Shown: positions 18,617 to 26,484, counted from the stretch's first letter. The stretch: 64,000 bases of DNA from an uncultured Bacilli bacterium (GCA_910580185.1 CAJTWC010000001.1:62001-126000); one strand, 5' to 3'. Notes: generated by a model not told the origin, from the letters alone. Numbers and translations are program-made.

Positions 18617-19064
18617 AATCTATATCTCTTTTTCCTTTATACTTTCTATAAACCTTTCTACAATAGTCTACGGAATAATGAACTTTTTCAGCTATTTCTT
18701 TCCATGCAAGTTCTCTAAAGATAGTTTTCTCATTTTTATATTCTTCTTCTAAATAATCTTCCTTATAATAAACTATTTGCTTAACTAATTCGCCGTATTT
18801 ATCTAATCTTTTAAGTTCTTCATCGAGAAATTCTTCTAATAACCATTTTTCCTCATAAGCTAAGTCTATTTGTGGATCTATTACACTATCTTTAATAACA
18901 TATTTAGCAAGTTTATCTTCTCTCTTACCACCATCTACTATTATTCTGCTAGTATCCACTGGATGAGGTTGGGTTTTAAGAAAGTTCAATCTCTTTTGAT
19001 TTATTAATCTATTAATTTCATTTTCTTTAGCTTGTATTTGATTTTTTACTTCTTTTATTGTCAT
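18615..19064 (-). CDS. Late transcription regulator, ArpU/RinA-like
   Basis: This 149-residue protein is mostly helical with N-terminal coiled coil. Its C-terminus, AWKEIAEKVHYSVDYCRKVY, is a sigma-70 region-4-like helix-turn-helix as in ArpU, RinA and DUF1492-type phage activators. A PHPVDTSRIIVDGG linker resembles that in the same group. In related phages these proteins switch on the late operon. Here the gene is last before the non-coding stretch and the terminase genes, as expected. Confidence 0.8.
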   Translation of the reverse strand: MTIKEVKNQIQAKENEINRLINQKRLNFLKTQPHPVDTSRIIVDGGKREDKLAKYVIKDSVIDPQIDLAYEEKWLLEEFLDEELKRLDKYGELVKQIVYYKEDYLEEEYKNEKTIFRELAWKEIAEKVHYSVDYCRKVYRKYKGKRDID

Positions 19065-19107
19065 AATCCCTCCTATTCCAAAACCCTCTTTAGCTGTTCA
19101 ATTCTGT

Positions 19108-19539
19108 TCATAGCTGTTCACTAGCGTTCACTTTTTCTATTAATTCATTTACTTTCCTAGCCATAACATCATAACTTAACATTAAAGCTCTAAAGTAACT
19201 ATCTAATTGCTTTCGGTCTTCTTTTGTCATCCCATTTTGTATGCTACTAAAAAAGTATCTACCAGAAGTATAAATATAATCTATATATTCTGAATCTTCC
19301 TCTAATATTTTTACTATATTAAATTTTTTCTCTAGTATTTTAGGATTTAAAAATCTATCTTGATACTTTGAACCTAATTTACCTTCTTCATTACATCTAT
19401 GAAACATATTATCCTTTTGATAAATATAATAATCTTTTTCTCTATCATCAAAGTATTGTTTTTCGTGAGCTGTTTCTACAATGGTTTTTGGTTTTAATTC
19501 ACCATCATATGCCATTTTTAATAAATCTATACCTCTCAT
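19108..19539 (-). CDS. Phage protein of unknown function
   Basis: The 143-residue protein opens MRGIDLLKMAYDGELKPKTI, resembling a group of Firmicutes phage early proteins that begin with INLLKMIKDGKIK-like sequence. Residues 45-70 contain short beta strands and the C-terminal half is helical. It overlaps the upstream gene by four bases. No activity can be assigned. Confidence 0.7.
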   Translation of the reverse strand: MRGIDLLKMAYDGELKPKTIVETAHEKQYFDDREKDYYIYQKDNMFHRCNEEGKLGSKYQDRFLNPKILEKKFNIVKILEEDSEYIDYIYTSGRYFFSSIQNGMTKEDRKQLDSYFRALMLSYDVMARKVNELIEKVNASEQL

Positions 19540-20072
19540 TCTTTATCACTTCCTATTATTTCTTTATATTTTGATAAGATTTCTTTAGAAGTGTGGTACC
19601 TACCATATTCTTCAGAATAGTCATCATTTACATAATTTCCATGTTCTTTTTTTAAAGAATTAATATAATCTTCTAAATATTTTATAAACTCCTTTTGTTG
19701 AGCTTTTAATTCATAATATCTTTTGTAAACTTCTTCTGCGTCAGGTGATACTCCGGCATAATCTCTATTGGGATTTTTCTTTTTATCTTCCTCATCATAT
19801 TCTTTATCAAACTTACTTATTAAGTTTCTTTTTTGTCTTATTCCCACTATTAATTCTAATTCATCAACTTGTTTCTTCAATTCTTGGTTTTCTTTCCTTA
19901 ACATATCTCTTTCTATTTGGGCTTGAGTACCATAATCAGCTTGTAAATCTTGTACTTTATCTTTTAATATTTTGTTTTCTTTTAATAAATCTTTAACAAA
20001 AGGTTCGTTAAGCATTTCACAACTATGAACATAACCATATTTATATTTTCTCATTAAATCTTCTGGTATCAT
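19536..20072 (-). CDS. Coiled-coil phage protein
   Basis: The 178-residue protein has a long coiled coil at about residues 25-80 (NKILKDKVQDLQADYG, then LRKENQELKKQVDELELIVG) and helices to the end. The ATG is preceded by GAGGTGGAATAG, a start cassette repeated at two other genes in this region. Its function is unknown. Confidence 0.7.
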   Translation of the reverse strand: MIPEDLMRKYKYGYVHSCEMLNEPFVKDLLKENKILKDKVQDLQADYGTQAQIERDMLRKENQELKKQVDELELIVGIRQKRNLISKFDKEYDEEDKKKNPNRDYAGVSPDAEEVYKRYYELKAQQKEFIKYLEDYINSLKKEHGNYVNDDYSEEYGRYHTSKEILSKYKEIIGSDKE

Positions 20073-20083
20073 CTATTCCACCT

Positions 20084-20215
20084 CTAATCATTAATAATCT
20101 TTTGTATTTTTTTTATTAATTTATAAAATTCTGGATATTTTAACGAAATTAAATATGTTTCTAAAAACTTATTAATAAGACGATTTATCTTCTGCAATTT
20201 TTCTATTTCACTCAT
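20084..20215 (-). CDS. Small phage protein, 43 residues
   Basis: The ORF encodes a short helical basic protein (MSEIEKLQKINRLINKFLET start). It begins directly after the stop of the upstream gene and has the same GAGGTGGAATAGATG start cassette. Such packing supports translation. No family is recognised. Confidence 0.55.
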   Translation of the reverse strand: MSEIEKLQKINRLINKFLETYLISLKYPEFYKLIKKIQKIIND

Positions 20216-20536
20216 CTATTCCACCTCTTTTAAGACTGCATAAGCCCAGTCAATAAAACTTATATCTTCTATTTCTTTATCTCGTTCATCTCCTAAGTAT
20301 CTAGAGCGATAATATACCCAACCTGTTTTTGATGGATAAGCATAATAATAGTTATCAACCCTTTTACATAATACTGGTTTATTTATGCTTTTATCAAATT
20401 TAAAACCAATCGGTTCATTTTCACAAAAACCTAAATCCACAAGATTCTGCTTATTTTCTTTTTGATTTAATAATTCATACGCTTGGTCTTTCATAATATC
20501 CTTATACCCTTTTCCATAACCATATATTTCATTCAT
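20216..20536 (-). CDS. Phage protein of unknown function
   Basis: The 106-residue protein contains FCENEPIGFKFDKSINKPVL and GWVYYRSRYLG, a mixed alpha-beta pattern. It ends in KEVE followed by the stop, and the codons of that tail also form the ribosome site of the next gene. No family is recognised. Confidence 0.65.
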   Translation of the reverse strand: MNEIYGYGKGYKDIMKDQAYELLNQKENKQNLVDLGFCENEPIGFKFDKSINKPVLCKRVDNYYYAYPSKTGWVYYRSRYLGDERDKEIEDISFIDWAYAVLKEVE

Positions 20537-20908
20537 CTATTCCACCTCTCTTAGAATATCTTCAATTATATTTAATCTTGTTTTACAACAAGGTTTCGCA
20601 TAAGTATAACCGGTTGTAGTTCCATTCTCACCATTTACCCAACCTGTTGTCTTTAATTCATTAATCGTTTTTAGAGTTTTATTAATTACTTGCTCTAGTA
20701 TTTGGCATTTATTATCACGTTTCATTAGAAATTCATTTTTTTCTTTTAAATCTTTATTTTCTTGTTTTAAATCTTTAATATAATTAAATATAATATATGC
20801 TCTATTTTCTTCTTTTGTTATTGACAATGGGCACATACTTATTTTATTTTTACATCTACTACTTGATAATTGTAGTCTTGATAATTCTTTAGTTAGTTCT
20901 TCATTCAT
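20537..20908 (-). CDS. Phage protein with coiled coil
   Basis: The 123-residue protein has a helical N-terminus, a coiled-coil segment (DLKQENKDLKEKNEFLMKRD) and several Cys (positions 19, 26, 48, and CC near 107). It ends REVE with the stop abutting the next ATG. Its own start has the GAGGGTGATAAGTAATG cassette. Unknown function. Confidence 0.65.
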   Translation of the reverse strand: MNEELTKELSRLQLSSSRCKNKISMCPLSITKEENRAYIIFNYIKDLKQENKDLKEKNEFLMKRDNKCQILEQVINKTLKTINELKTTGWVNGENGTTTGYTYAKPCCKTRLNIIEDILREVE

Positions 20909-20914
20909 TACTTA

Positions 20915-21154
20915 TCACCCTCTTTTTATATCTCTAAAAATAATTTCATCCATAAAATGTTCGAATTCAAATGTCATTTTATTTTGATTAGCAAAAAATG
21001 TTAAGTCATCAATTCTAAGAGCATAAATATATCTAATATTTAAGCTAAAATTACAATGCCCTTTTTCTTTCCTTACTGGAATGACAAAACTTTGGTTCCA
21101 ATTATCCAAGAACTCTAATTGCTTTTCTCTTAACTTTTCATAATCGCTTGTCAT
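20915..21154 (-). CDS. Small phage protein of unknown function
   Basis: A 79-residue protein with KGHCNFSLNIRYIYALRIDD and a helical end. It starts with the same GAGGGTGATAAGTAATG cassette as the downstream gene, and its ATG overlaps the upstream stop. No family is recognised. Confidence 0.6.
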   Translation of the reverse strand: MTSDYEKLREKQLEFLDNWNQSFVIPVRKEKGHCNFSLNIRYIYALRIDDLTFFANQNKMTFEFEHFMDEIIFRDIKRG

Positions 21155-21567
21155 TACTTATCACCCTCTAATTCATAAAGTTTACGATTTAATCTATCTA
21201 TATCTTTAAAACAACAAGCATAATCTGTTTTGATATTAACTAACCAATAATCATCTTTTTCAACTTCAATTCCATCTTCTGAAAAAAATAATCCTTCATT
21301 ATCTTCAAAATCTTTATAGTCTCCAAACCATCTTTCAAGATAATTCTTTAATGGGTGATATTGAGAAGATAATATTTTAATAATTTCATCATAAGTAAAT
21401 AACAAGCAATTTAATCCAAATGGTTCTTTACTATCTAGTTTATGTAATAGTTGACAATACTTATTTACTTGATAATTTATATTTTCATTTTTCATTTCTA
21501 TAATCTGATTTAATTTATCTACTTCATCTTGTTGAAGATTTACTTTTTTAACTACTATATCTTTCAT
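21154..21567 (-). CDS. Phage protein of unknown function
   Basis: The 137-residue protein is helical at the start (LQQDEVDKLNQIIEMKNENI) and then mixed, with LERWFGDYKDFEDNEGLFFS and DYWLVNIKTDYACCF. The ending LNRKLYELEGDK provides the ribosome site for the next gene. No family is recognised. Confidence 0.65.
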   Translation of the reverse strand: MKDIVVKKVNLQQDEVDKLNQIIEMKNENINYQVNKYCQLLHKLDSKEPFGLNCLLFTYDEIIKILSSQYHPLKNYLERWFGDYKDFEDNEGLFFSEDGIEVEKDDYWLVNIKTDYACCFKDIDRLNRKLYELEGDK

Positions 21568-21896
21568 TTTGTACTCCCCTTTAATTCATTCATTTTATCT
21601 AAACAATTAGAATATGCACCTATTATTAATGTATAATTATCAAATTCTTGTCCATAAGGTTTTATTCCTTTTTTAGGATTTTGTATATCTTCTAATCTTT
21701 TTATTTCTTTTTCTAGCCATTCTTTCAATACTTTCCAGTTGGATTCTAATTTATCTATGTAATCTAATATTTGAAGTATTCCCATTGGAGTGCAAGCTCT
21801 TTGAGAACAATCAATATGTTGATAACTTCCACCATAATCATCATCTACAAAGTACTCATAATCTTCTAGGATTTCTATTATTCTATCTTTATTCAT
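21564..21896 (-). CDS. Phage protein of unknown function
   Basis: The 110-residue acidic protein has YFVDDDYGGSYQHIDCSQ near residue 20 and a helical C-terminal half (WKVLKEWLEKEIKRLED). It overlaps the next gene by four bases. The start is preceded by TTAGGAGGTTAG, also found before the gene at 22153. No family is recognised. Confidence 0.65.
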   Translation of the reverse strand: MNKDRIIEILEDYEYFVDDDYGGSYQHIDCSQRACTPMGILQILDYIDKLESNWKVLKEWLEKEIKRLEDIQNPKKGIKPYGQEFDNYTLIIGAYSNCLDKMNELKGSTK

Positions 21897-21907
21897 ACTC
21901 TAACCTC

Positions 21908-22153
21908 CTAATTATTAATTATGTCATTTATTTCTTCTATAATGCCATCACATTCATCATATAATTTTTGAGCGTCATCAGTAAAACCTGTGTTTCCACC
22001 ATTTTCAGTATTATTATTAATAAATTCATTTTTAAAAAATTCAATTTCACTTATCATATTTTCTAAACATTCACAAATATTTTGTCCATCTGACATTATA
22101 TGTTTTGTACCATTAAAACCATCATAAGAAATGGTTAAGTCAAATCTTTTCAT
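21908..22153 (-). CDS. Small acidic phage protein
   Basis: An 81-residue acidic protein (MKRFDLTISYDGFNGTKHIM start) with predicted beta strands and then helices. The start has the TTAGGAGGTTAG cassette shared with the downstream gene. The fold pattern is reminiscent of small anti-host proteins, but nothing specific can be claimed. Confidence 0.6.
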   Translation of the reverse strand: MKRFDLTISYDGFNGTKHIMSDGQNICECLENMISEIEFFKNEFINNNTENGGNTGFTDDAQKLYDECDGIIEEINDIINN

Positions 22154-22162
22154 ACTAACCTC

Positions 22163-22381
22163 CTAATCTATCTTTTCTACTGAATTTTCACCAATTAAAC
22201 ATTTAACCTTACGTATACCACTACCATTATTGTAATATTCTATTAATGCTTTTCCATTCTGTTTTAAACAATTATCAATCTCATTTTGTTTACTTTCTTG
22301 ATGCCCATCTATAGATGCAGAACATCCACTTAATAATAAGATTAATAATAGAAGTGTAATTATATTTTTTATCTTTAACAT
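22163..22381 (-). CDS. Small phage-encoded lipoprotein
   Basis: A 72-residue protein with a short basic N-terminus, a hydrophobic stretch (ITLLLLILLLSGC) and a lipobox LSGC, which gives a mature lipoprotein of about 54 residues with two further Cys. Lipoproteins in prophage early or accessory regions often block superinfecting phage at the surface. Here that is only a suggestion. Its ATG overlaps the stop of the upstream membrane peptide. Confidence 0.7.
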   Translation of the reverse strand: MLKIKNIITLLLLILLLSGCSASIDGHQESKQNEIDNCLKQNGKALIEYYNNGSGIRKVKCLIGENSVEKID

Positions 22382-22512
22382 ACCCCAATCATCCTTTCAA
22401 AACTTATAATAATCGTTAATATAGTAAATAATATTAATATGAATGATAACCCTGTCATAACTAAATTGAATATTAAATCTTTCTTAAAGTCATTCCACCA
22501 TTTCTTTAACAT
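22375..22512 (-). CDS. Small membrane peptide, 45 residues
   Basis: The ORF (MLKKWWNDFKKDLIFNLVMT start) has one membrane segment (LVMTGLSFILILFTILTIII). AGGAG lies 11 bases before the ATG, and its stop overlaps the start of the lipoprotein gene by seven bases. Co-translation with the lipoprotein suggests that the two act together at the membrane. It is too short for firm assignment. Confidence 0.55.
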   Translation of the reverse strand: MLKKWWNDFKKDLIFNLVMTGLSFILILFTILTIIISFERMIGVC

Positions 22513-22515
22513 AAT

Positions 22516-22833
22516 CTATTTATCTCCTAACTTTTCAAACATTTCATCATAATCTGTTTTATTTATAACTTCTGCTAATATTCTATTTTCACCACATAAC
22601 ATGGTTTGTAACACCACTATTTCAGTTCCTTTATGTTGTACATAATAACTATCTTTGTATGCTAAATTAGGTTTTTCTTTATTAAATATTCCTTTTGCTA
22701 AAGTACTTCCAAATTCACAAGTAATAAAATAACTTTTTCTGAAAGTTTTAGATAATGTTCCACTAACTGCATTAACACTGATATTATTGTTAGTTATTGG
22801 ATTTGCTTCATAATTGCTATATAATAATCCCAT
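22516..22833 (-). CDS. Phage protein of unknown function
   Basis: The 105-residue protein begins MGLLYSNYEANPITNNNISV and contains VSGTLSKTFRKSYFITCEFG and GTEIVVLQTMLCGENR, a mainly beta pattern. It packs tightly with its neighbours. No family is recognised. Confidence 0.6.
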   Translation of the reverse strand: MGLLYSNYEANPITNNNISVNAVSGTLSKTFRKSYFITCEFGSTLAKGIFNKEKPNLAYKDSYYVQHKGTEIVVLQTMLCGENRILAEVINKTDYDEMFEKLGDK

Positions 22834-22836
22834 ACT

Positions 22837-23346
22837 CTATTCACCTACCTTGAAGTAATACTTCTTCAATCTTTCTTCTCCTATTTTTTTGATAGCTTTG
22901 TTAGCATCTTCTCTGTTTTTAAAATATATTAAATCTTGCCTCCAACAACTATTACTAGAGATGTCAACCGTAGCAAATCTACAGTCATAATAAATATTAT
23001 ATTTATTAGTAGCTTCTTTCCACTCTTCATCATTAAACTCATAACTAAATTCCTTTAGTTCTTCTAGTACTTTTAATCTTTCTACTTCAAATTCTGCTTC
23101 TTCTTCGGTTTTAAAACAATTTCCTATCGCAAGAGCACTATCAGTTACTGTTATAAAATTATTGAATCTATCACTCACAACTCCTGTGATGTCAATAACA
23201 TAATATCTTTCACCATCTTTAGGCTTCCACTTCTTATTCTCTAGCTCTTTTAGTTCTCTTTCGATTTGAGCTATTCTATCTTTTCTTTTCTCTATATTTT
23301 TTAATATATTTTCTTTTTCTTTTAATAATTTTTCTTTAGTTATCAT
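22837..23346 (-). CDS. Phage protein with N-terminal coiled coil
   Basis: This 169-residue protein is read from ATG 23346, which overlaps the upstream stop as ATGA. Residues 1-40 are coiled coil (KEKENILKNIEKRKDRIAQI). The rest contains ERYYVIDITGVVSDRFNNFI and YYDCRFATVDIS, then YFKNREDANKAIKKIGEERL, an arrangement seen in small phage proteins with a beta-sheet domain. Unknown function. Confidence 0.65.
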   Translation of the reverse strand: MITKEKLLKEKENILKNIEKRKDRIAQIERELKELENKKWKPKDGERYYVIDITGVVSDRFNNFITVTDSALAIGNCFKTEEEAEFEVERLKVLEELKEFSYEFNDEEWKEATNKYNIYYDCRFATVDISSNSCWRQDLIYFKNREDANKAIKKIGEERLKKYYFKVGE

Positions 23347-23657
23347 TCTAATACACCCCATTCTACACCTACATTATCGTAGTAAAAGTCTTGATACCAT
23401 CCACAATCACATTCAACTGCTTTAATACCATCTACTTGTGCTTGCAAATCTTCTATTGATCCATCTTTTTCTTTTGAATCTTTTTTTAGTCTTGCAATCT
23501 TATATTCCTGCTTCTTATTTTCTATTTCTAATCTAGCTATATCATCTTCATATTTATTACTAAAACTAATTCCGCATATTATAATCATTAGAAATGTGTA
23601 TAATATAAGTCCTAGTACTACCATTATTGACGGTATTCTTTCTTTAATCCACTTCAT
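23343..23657 (-). CDS. Membrane-anchored coiled-coil phage protein
   Basis: The 104-residue protein has one N-terminal membrane segment (IMVVLGLILYTFLMIIICGI) followed by a coiled coil (EIENKKQEYKIARLKKDSKE) and a short C-terminal part with two Cys (ECDCGWYQDFYYD). The layout recalls spanins, but a monoderm host needs none. A membrane tether is all that can be said. Confidence 0.65.
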   Translation of the reverse strand: MKWIKERIPSIMVVLGLILYTFLMIIICGISFSNKYEDDIARLEIENKKQEYKIARLKKDSKEKDGSIEDLQAQVDGIKAVECDCGWYQDFYYDNVGVEWGVLE

Positions 23658-23659
23658 AA

Positions 23660-23869
23660 CTACCTCACATATATGGTCTTAAGTACATAAAACCATAGTA
23701 CCTTCTTATATCTTTGTATTTTCATAATATCTAATCGTTTTCCATAACTAGGATTCTTAAAATCATCGTTAAAATATTTTTTGTAATGGTCAGGTTGATT
23801 TACGTTGTTTACTCTTCCACATCTATAAGTAACAATGTCTCCTTTTTTTATTTCGTTAATTGTTTTCAT
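23660..23869 (-). CDS. Small phage protein
   Basis: The 69-residue protein opens MKTINEIKKGDIVTYRCGRV, a pattern of small beta-barrel-like proteins, and is Tyr- and Lys-rich at the end. The ribosome site is AGGAGG five bases before ATG, embedded in the preceding gene's end. Unknown function. Confidence 0.6.
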   Translation of the reverse strand: MKTINEIKKGDIVTYRCGRVNNVNQPDHYKKYFNDDFKNPSYGKRLDIMKIQRYKKVLWFYVLKTIYVR

Positions 23870-24020
23870 TTTTCCTCCTTAGGTATTCTGCTAAACTAGG
23901 ATCATTATCAGCTAATGCTCTTAAACATTGTTGATAATTGTTATAATATATTTTTTTCTTTTGATTTGTTTTATATAGTGCTATAGCTAGTAAACTAAAT
24001 AGTATTGCTATTATTTCCAT
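23856..24020 (-). CDS. Small membrane protein, 54 residues
   Basis: The ORF (MEIIAILFSLLAIALYKTNQ start) has one N-terminal membrane segment and a polar helical tail. The start has AAAGGAG nearby. It overlaps both neighbours (14 and 26 bases), as do most genes here. Unknown function. Confidence 0.5.
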   Translation of the reverse strand: MEIIAILFSLLAIALYKTNQKKKIYYNNYQQCLRALADNDPSLAEYLRRKNENN

Positions 24021-24153
24021 AGTTAATCTCCTTTAAAAATTTAATTAACCCCCTGTAAAAGTCTTGTATTGGTATTTTGATATACTCAGCTTGTCCAGTT
24101 TTCTTTTCTTTTTCGTGTTGTTTTATTAATAATTTAGTTAGTTCTGTTATCAT
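23995..24153 (-). CDS. Small phage protein, 52 residues
   Basis: The ORF (MITELTKLLIKQHEKEKKTG start) overlaps the HNH gene stop as ATGA and is helical, with a short segment YIKIPIQDFYRGLIKFLKEI. The overlap and the lack of gaps support translation. Unknown function. Confidence 0.5.
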   Translation of the reverse strand: MITELTKLLIKQHEKEKKTGQAEYIKIPIQDFYRGLIKFLKEINYGNNSNTI

Positions 24154-24686
24154 AATAGTTCCCATCTATATTTTTCATTTTCATATATTTTTTGTTGTAT
24201 TTTTGATGACAAATATCCATGATTTTTATTTAAAAACTTACATCCTTCTGATAAGCTAGACGGAAAAAATATAGAACCAGTTATTTTATCTTCAATCTTA
24301 ATTTTTGTTTGAGAATCATATAAACTATTTCTAAATGCGTGTTGAATATTTTCCTTTAATGTTATAATTTCTAAATTTTCCAAATTATTATTTGTTCTAT
24401 CACCATCTATATGATTAACTGTTAATTTACTTGTTGTAAAATCCCCACCATAAAACGTAAAGGCTTCTATTCTATGTACTAAATAAGATTTATGCTTCCC
24501 GTCTTTCCATAACTGCACACTTTGATTTTTAGTTTTATAATCCCATCTTGGTTTTAATAATCTATCTTTCCAATGCCTTACACCATGTTTTTTGGTATAT
24601 GTCACCTTATTAAAGGTTCTCACATTACCTTTATTACTTACTTGGTATCCTTCAAAACCTGGTATGTTTTTCCATACTTCTTCCAT
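24150..24686 (-). CDS. HNH homing endonuclease, NUMOD4 type
   Basis: The 178-residue protein has an N-terminal NUMOD4 motif (EEVWKNIPGFEGYQVSNKGN), then an HNH core with VNHIDGDRTNNNLENLEII (His, Asn and Asn of the metal site), then a C-terminal DNA-binding region (SEGCKFLNKNHGYLSSKIQ). Free-standing endonucleases of this kind cut phage genomes and spread with their neighbourhood. It sits nine bases after ssb, in the middle of the early operon, so it was probably gained as a mobile gene. Confidence 0.88.
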   Translation of the reverse strand: MEEVWKNIPGFEGYQVSNKGNVRTFNKVTYTKKHGVRHWKDRLLKPRWDYKTKNQSVQLWKDGKHKSYLVHRIEAFTFYGGDFTTSKLTVNHIDGDRTNNNLENLEIITLKENIQHAFRNSLYDSQTKIKIEDKITGSIFFPSSLSEGCKFLNKNHGYLSSKIQQKIYENEKYRWELL

Positions 24687-24695
24687 ATATCACCT

Positions 24696-25130
24696 TTAAA
24701 AAGCAATGTCTGATTCATCTATTTCAATACTTGAACCAAACTCACTAAATACATCATCACTTAGTCCATTCTTAATCGGACTTTTTTCTTCATTAACCGG
24801 ACTTTTTTCTTCCTTCTTTGTATCTAAGAACTGCACTCTATCTGCTATTACTTCAGTAACATAAACACGTTTACCGTCTTTATCTTCGTAACTTCTAGTT
24901 TGAATTCTTCCATCTGCTGCAACCAAAGAACCTTTAGTAACATACTTCTTAATATTCTCTGCTTGCTTTTGGAACGTTACTATATTTATAAAATCTGTTT
25001 CTTTTTCTCCTTGATTATTGGTATATTGTCTATCAATTGCTATTGTGAAATTAGCTGTTGCTTTATTACTTTCTGTATATCTAAGTTCTGGGTCTTTTGT
25101 AAGACGCCCAATTAAAAATATTTTATTAAT
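24696..25130 (-). CDS. ssb: Single-strand DNA-binding protein with ATT start
   Basis: The reading frame gives NKIFLIGRLTKDPELRYTES at the N-terminus, GSLVAADGRIQTRSYEDKDG in the middle and a C-terminal acidic tip ESDIAF, the usual SSB layout (144 residues). No ATG, GTG or TTG lies at the expected start: the in-frame codons are TGA, CTT, ATT, AAT. I choose ATT at 25130 as the start, with AGAGGAG nine bases upstream. The SSB coats single strands during replication and annealing and recruits partners by its tip. A frameshift or sequence error upstream is the alternative. Confidence 0.85.
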   Translation of the reverse strand: MNKIFLIGRLTKDPELRYTESNKATANFTIAIDRQYTNNQGEKETDFINIVTFQKQAENIKKYVTKGSLVAADGRIQTRSYEDKDGKRVYVTEVIADRVQFLDTKKEEKSPVNEEKSPIKNGLSDDVFSEFGSSIEIDESDIAF

Positions 25131-25136
25131 AAGTCA

Positions 25137-25547
25137 TCACTCCTCTTCTTTCAACATTTCTTCTAAAACCATATCTTGTATTTTAGTAGTTACTTCTTCT
25201 GTTTTTCTTTTAAATAATTCTTTTAGCCTAGATTCAACAACGTTTTCGATAGTTCTTTTCATTTCCCAGTCAGAATTTAATTTTTTGTTGAATTTTGCCT
25301 TGAACATTTGCTCAAAATTATCATAATGTTCTCTTTCGCCCCAACCATTATCGGTATTTATCTCCCCTTTTAAAACTAGCTCAATACTTTCATCAATTTT
25401 ATCTTTAATATATTTATCTGCAAATTCATCTAATTTTCCTTCTATTATTTCTTTTATTATGTTTTGCATAGCCCTATCAACGCTGTATTCATCAACATAG
25501 TTTTCAACGCTCTCTCTTATTATTTCTTCAAACATATTTTCTTTCAT
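25137..25547 (-). CDS. Helical phage protein of unknown function
   Basis: The 136-residue protein is charged and almost wholly helical (MFEEIIRESVENYVDEYSVD, then MKRTIENVVESRLKELFKRK). It precedes ssb by seven bases. Similar helical proteins occur beside SSB genes in Firmicutes phages. I do not know its job. Confidence 0.65.
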   Translation of the reverse strand: MKENMFEEIIRESVENYVDEYSVDRAMQNIIKEIIEGKLDEFADKYIKDKIDESIELVLKGEINTDNGWGEREHYDNFEQMFKAKFNKKLNSDWEMKRTIENVVESRLKELFKRKTEEVTTKIQDMVLEEMLKEEE

Positions 25548-25548
25548 T

Positions 25549-25833
25549 TTATAAATAATTCCTTCCCATAATCTTTATAAAGTCTTCTGGTGTTTTATTG
25601 TTTATTTCACACCATTTTGTTTCTCCTAGTACTTTTAATTCTTTATCTAATCCTTTGTTGAAATGTACACCCTCATTTGATAAATTATGATGTCTTCCAC
25701 ATAGCCACAACTTTAATCCTTCACGTTCACTTATCTTACGTTTTCCTGTACCTTCGAAAATGTGATGTTCATGTAAGTTATAAGTTGTTCCACATACATA
25801 ACATTCTTTTTTATCTGTTATTATTGATTTCAT
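25549..25833 (-). CDS. Phage HNH-like zinc-finger protein
   Basis: The 94-residue protein has CYVCGTTYNLHEHHIFEGTG and LWLCGRHHNLSNEGVHFNKG, giving a Cys2/His-rich zinc site and an HH pair like small HNH nucleases. These proteins are common in the recombination block of Firmicutes phages beside NinB-like genes. Nuclease activity is plausible but not shown. Confidence 0.75.
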   Translation of the reverse strand: MKSIITDKKECYVCGTTYNLHEHHIFEGTGKRKISEREGLKLWLCGRHHNLSNEGVHFNKGLDKELKVLGETKWCEINNKTPEDFIKIMGRNYL

Positions 25834-25834
25834 A

Positions 25835-26035
25835 TTAGCCCCCTAAATAATATTTTTTATACTCGGTCTTTTCACCATACCTGTTTACTCCCTTGACCCA
25901 TTCATCTAGTACAATTACATCTTGACGAATTTGTCTTATATATTCGCTTAAGCGGGAGCATCCCAAATCTTCATATGCTTGTTTAGTAGTTATACTCCCG
26001 AATTTAAGCATATAATCTAATACTCTTTGCTTCAT
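25835..26035 (-). CDS. Small winged-helix/HTH phage protein
   Basis: The 66-residue protein is read from ATG 26035, which overlaps the NinB-like stop as ATGA. A helix-turn-helix is clear (GSITTKQAYEDLGCSRLSEY) followed by a short wing (NRYGEKTEYKKYYLG). It is probably DNA-binding. The target is unknown. Confidence 0.7.
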   Translation of the reverse strand: MKQRVLDYMLKFGSITTKQAYEDLGCSRLSEYIRQIRQDVIVLDEWVKGVNRYGEKTEYKKYYLGG

Positions 26036-26484
26036 CGCCACTCCTCTTTTAAAATTCTTAATTCATCTGGTGTCATAGTTTCTATTCCTATTGCTTTAGA
26101 TTCTTGAACAATACCATCTATCAATTTTGACATCTCTTTAGTATTCATCTCGCTTGATGGTTTATAAACGTTATAAACATAAAATCTATTCCCGTTTGCT
26201 TCTCTAATTCCATCTAAATCATAGTATTTAAAATAACCATTAGCTTTAATAGGCAACATAACTTGTGTACGTACTCCATAATGCTTTAAGTAGTTTATAT
26301 GAAGTTCTTCCTTATCAACTTTCATTGCGTCTGCTATTTGACCTAATAAAACCCAATAATAAGCATTTGCATCTAATGATCTCTTGTTTCGATGTTTAGT
26401 TACCTTAAAGTCGTATAACGTATCTCTATCTAGTTTTAGAAGTTTAGGTATTACATCATCTACCTTACTAATAAAAGTCTGCAT
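26032..26484 (-). CDS. NinB-like recombination protein
   Basis: The 150-residue protein shows the NinB/YqaN pattern: KHRNKRSLDANAYYWVLLGQ at residues 31-50, EELHINYLKHYG, then SSEMNTKEMSKLIDGIVQES and IETMTPDELRILKEEW at the end. In lambda the NinB (Orf) protein binds single strands and acts in recombination. It is in a block with a Rad52-like annealing protein and ssb, which fits. Confidence 0.82.
   Translation of the reverse strand: MQTFISKVDDVIPKLLKLDRDTLYDFKVTKHRNKRSLDANAYYWVLLGQIADAMKVDKEELHINYLKHYGVRTQVMLPIKANGYFKYYDLDGIREANGNRFYVYNVYKPSSEMNTKEMSKLIDGIVQESKAIGIETMTPDELRILKEEWR

Noticed and set aside
23343..23657. The membrane coiled-coil protein as a spanin or holin
   Set aside because: The host appears to be monoderm, no lysis gene is nearby and the gene is in the early operon.
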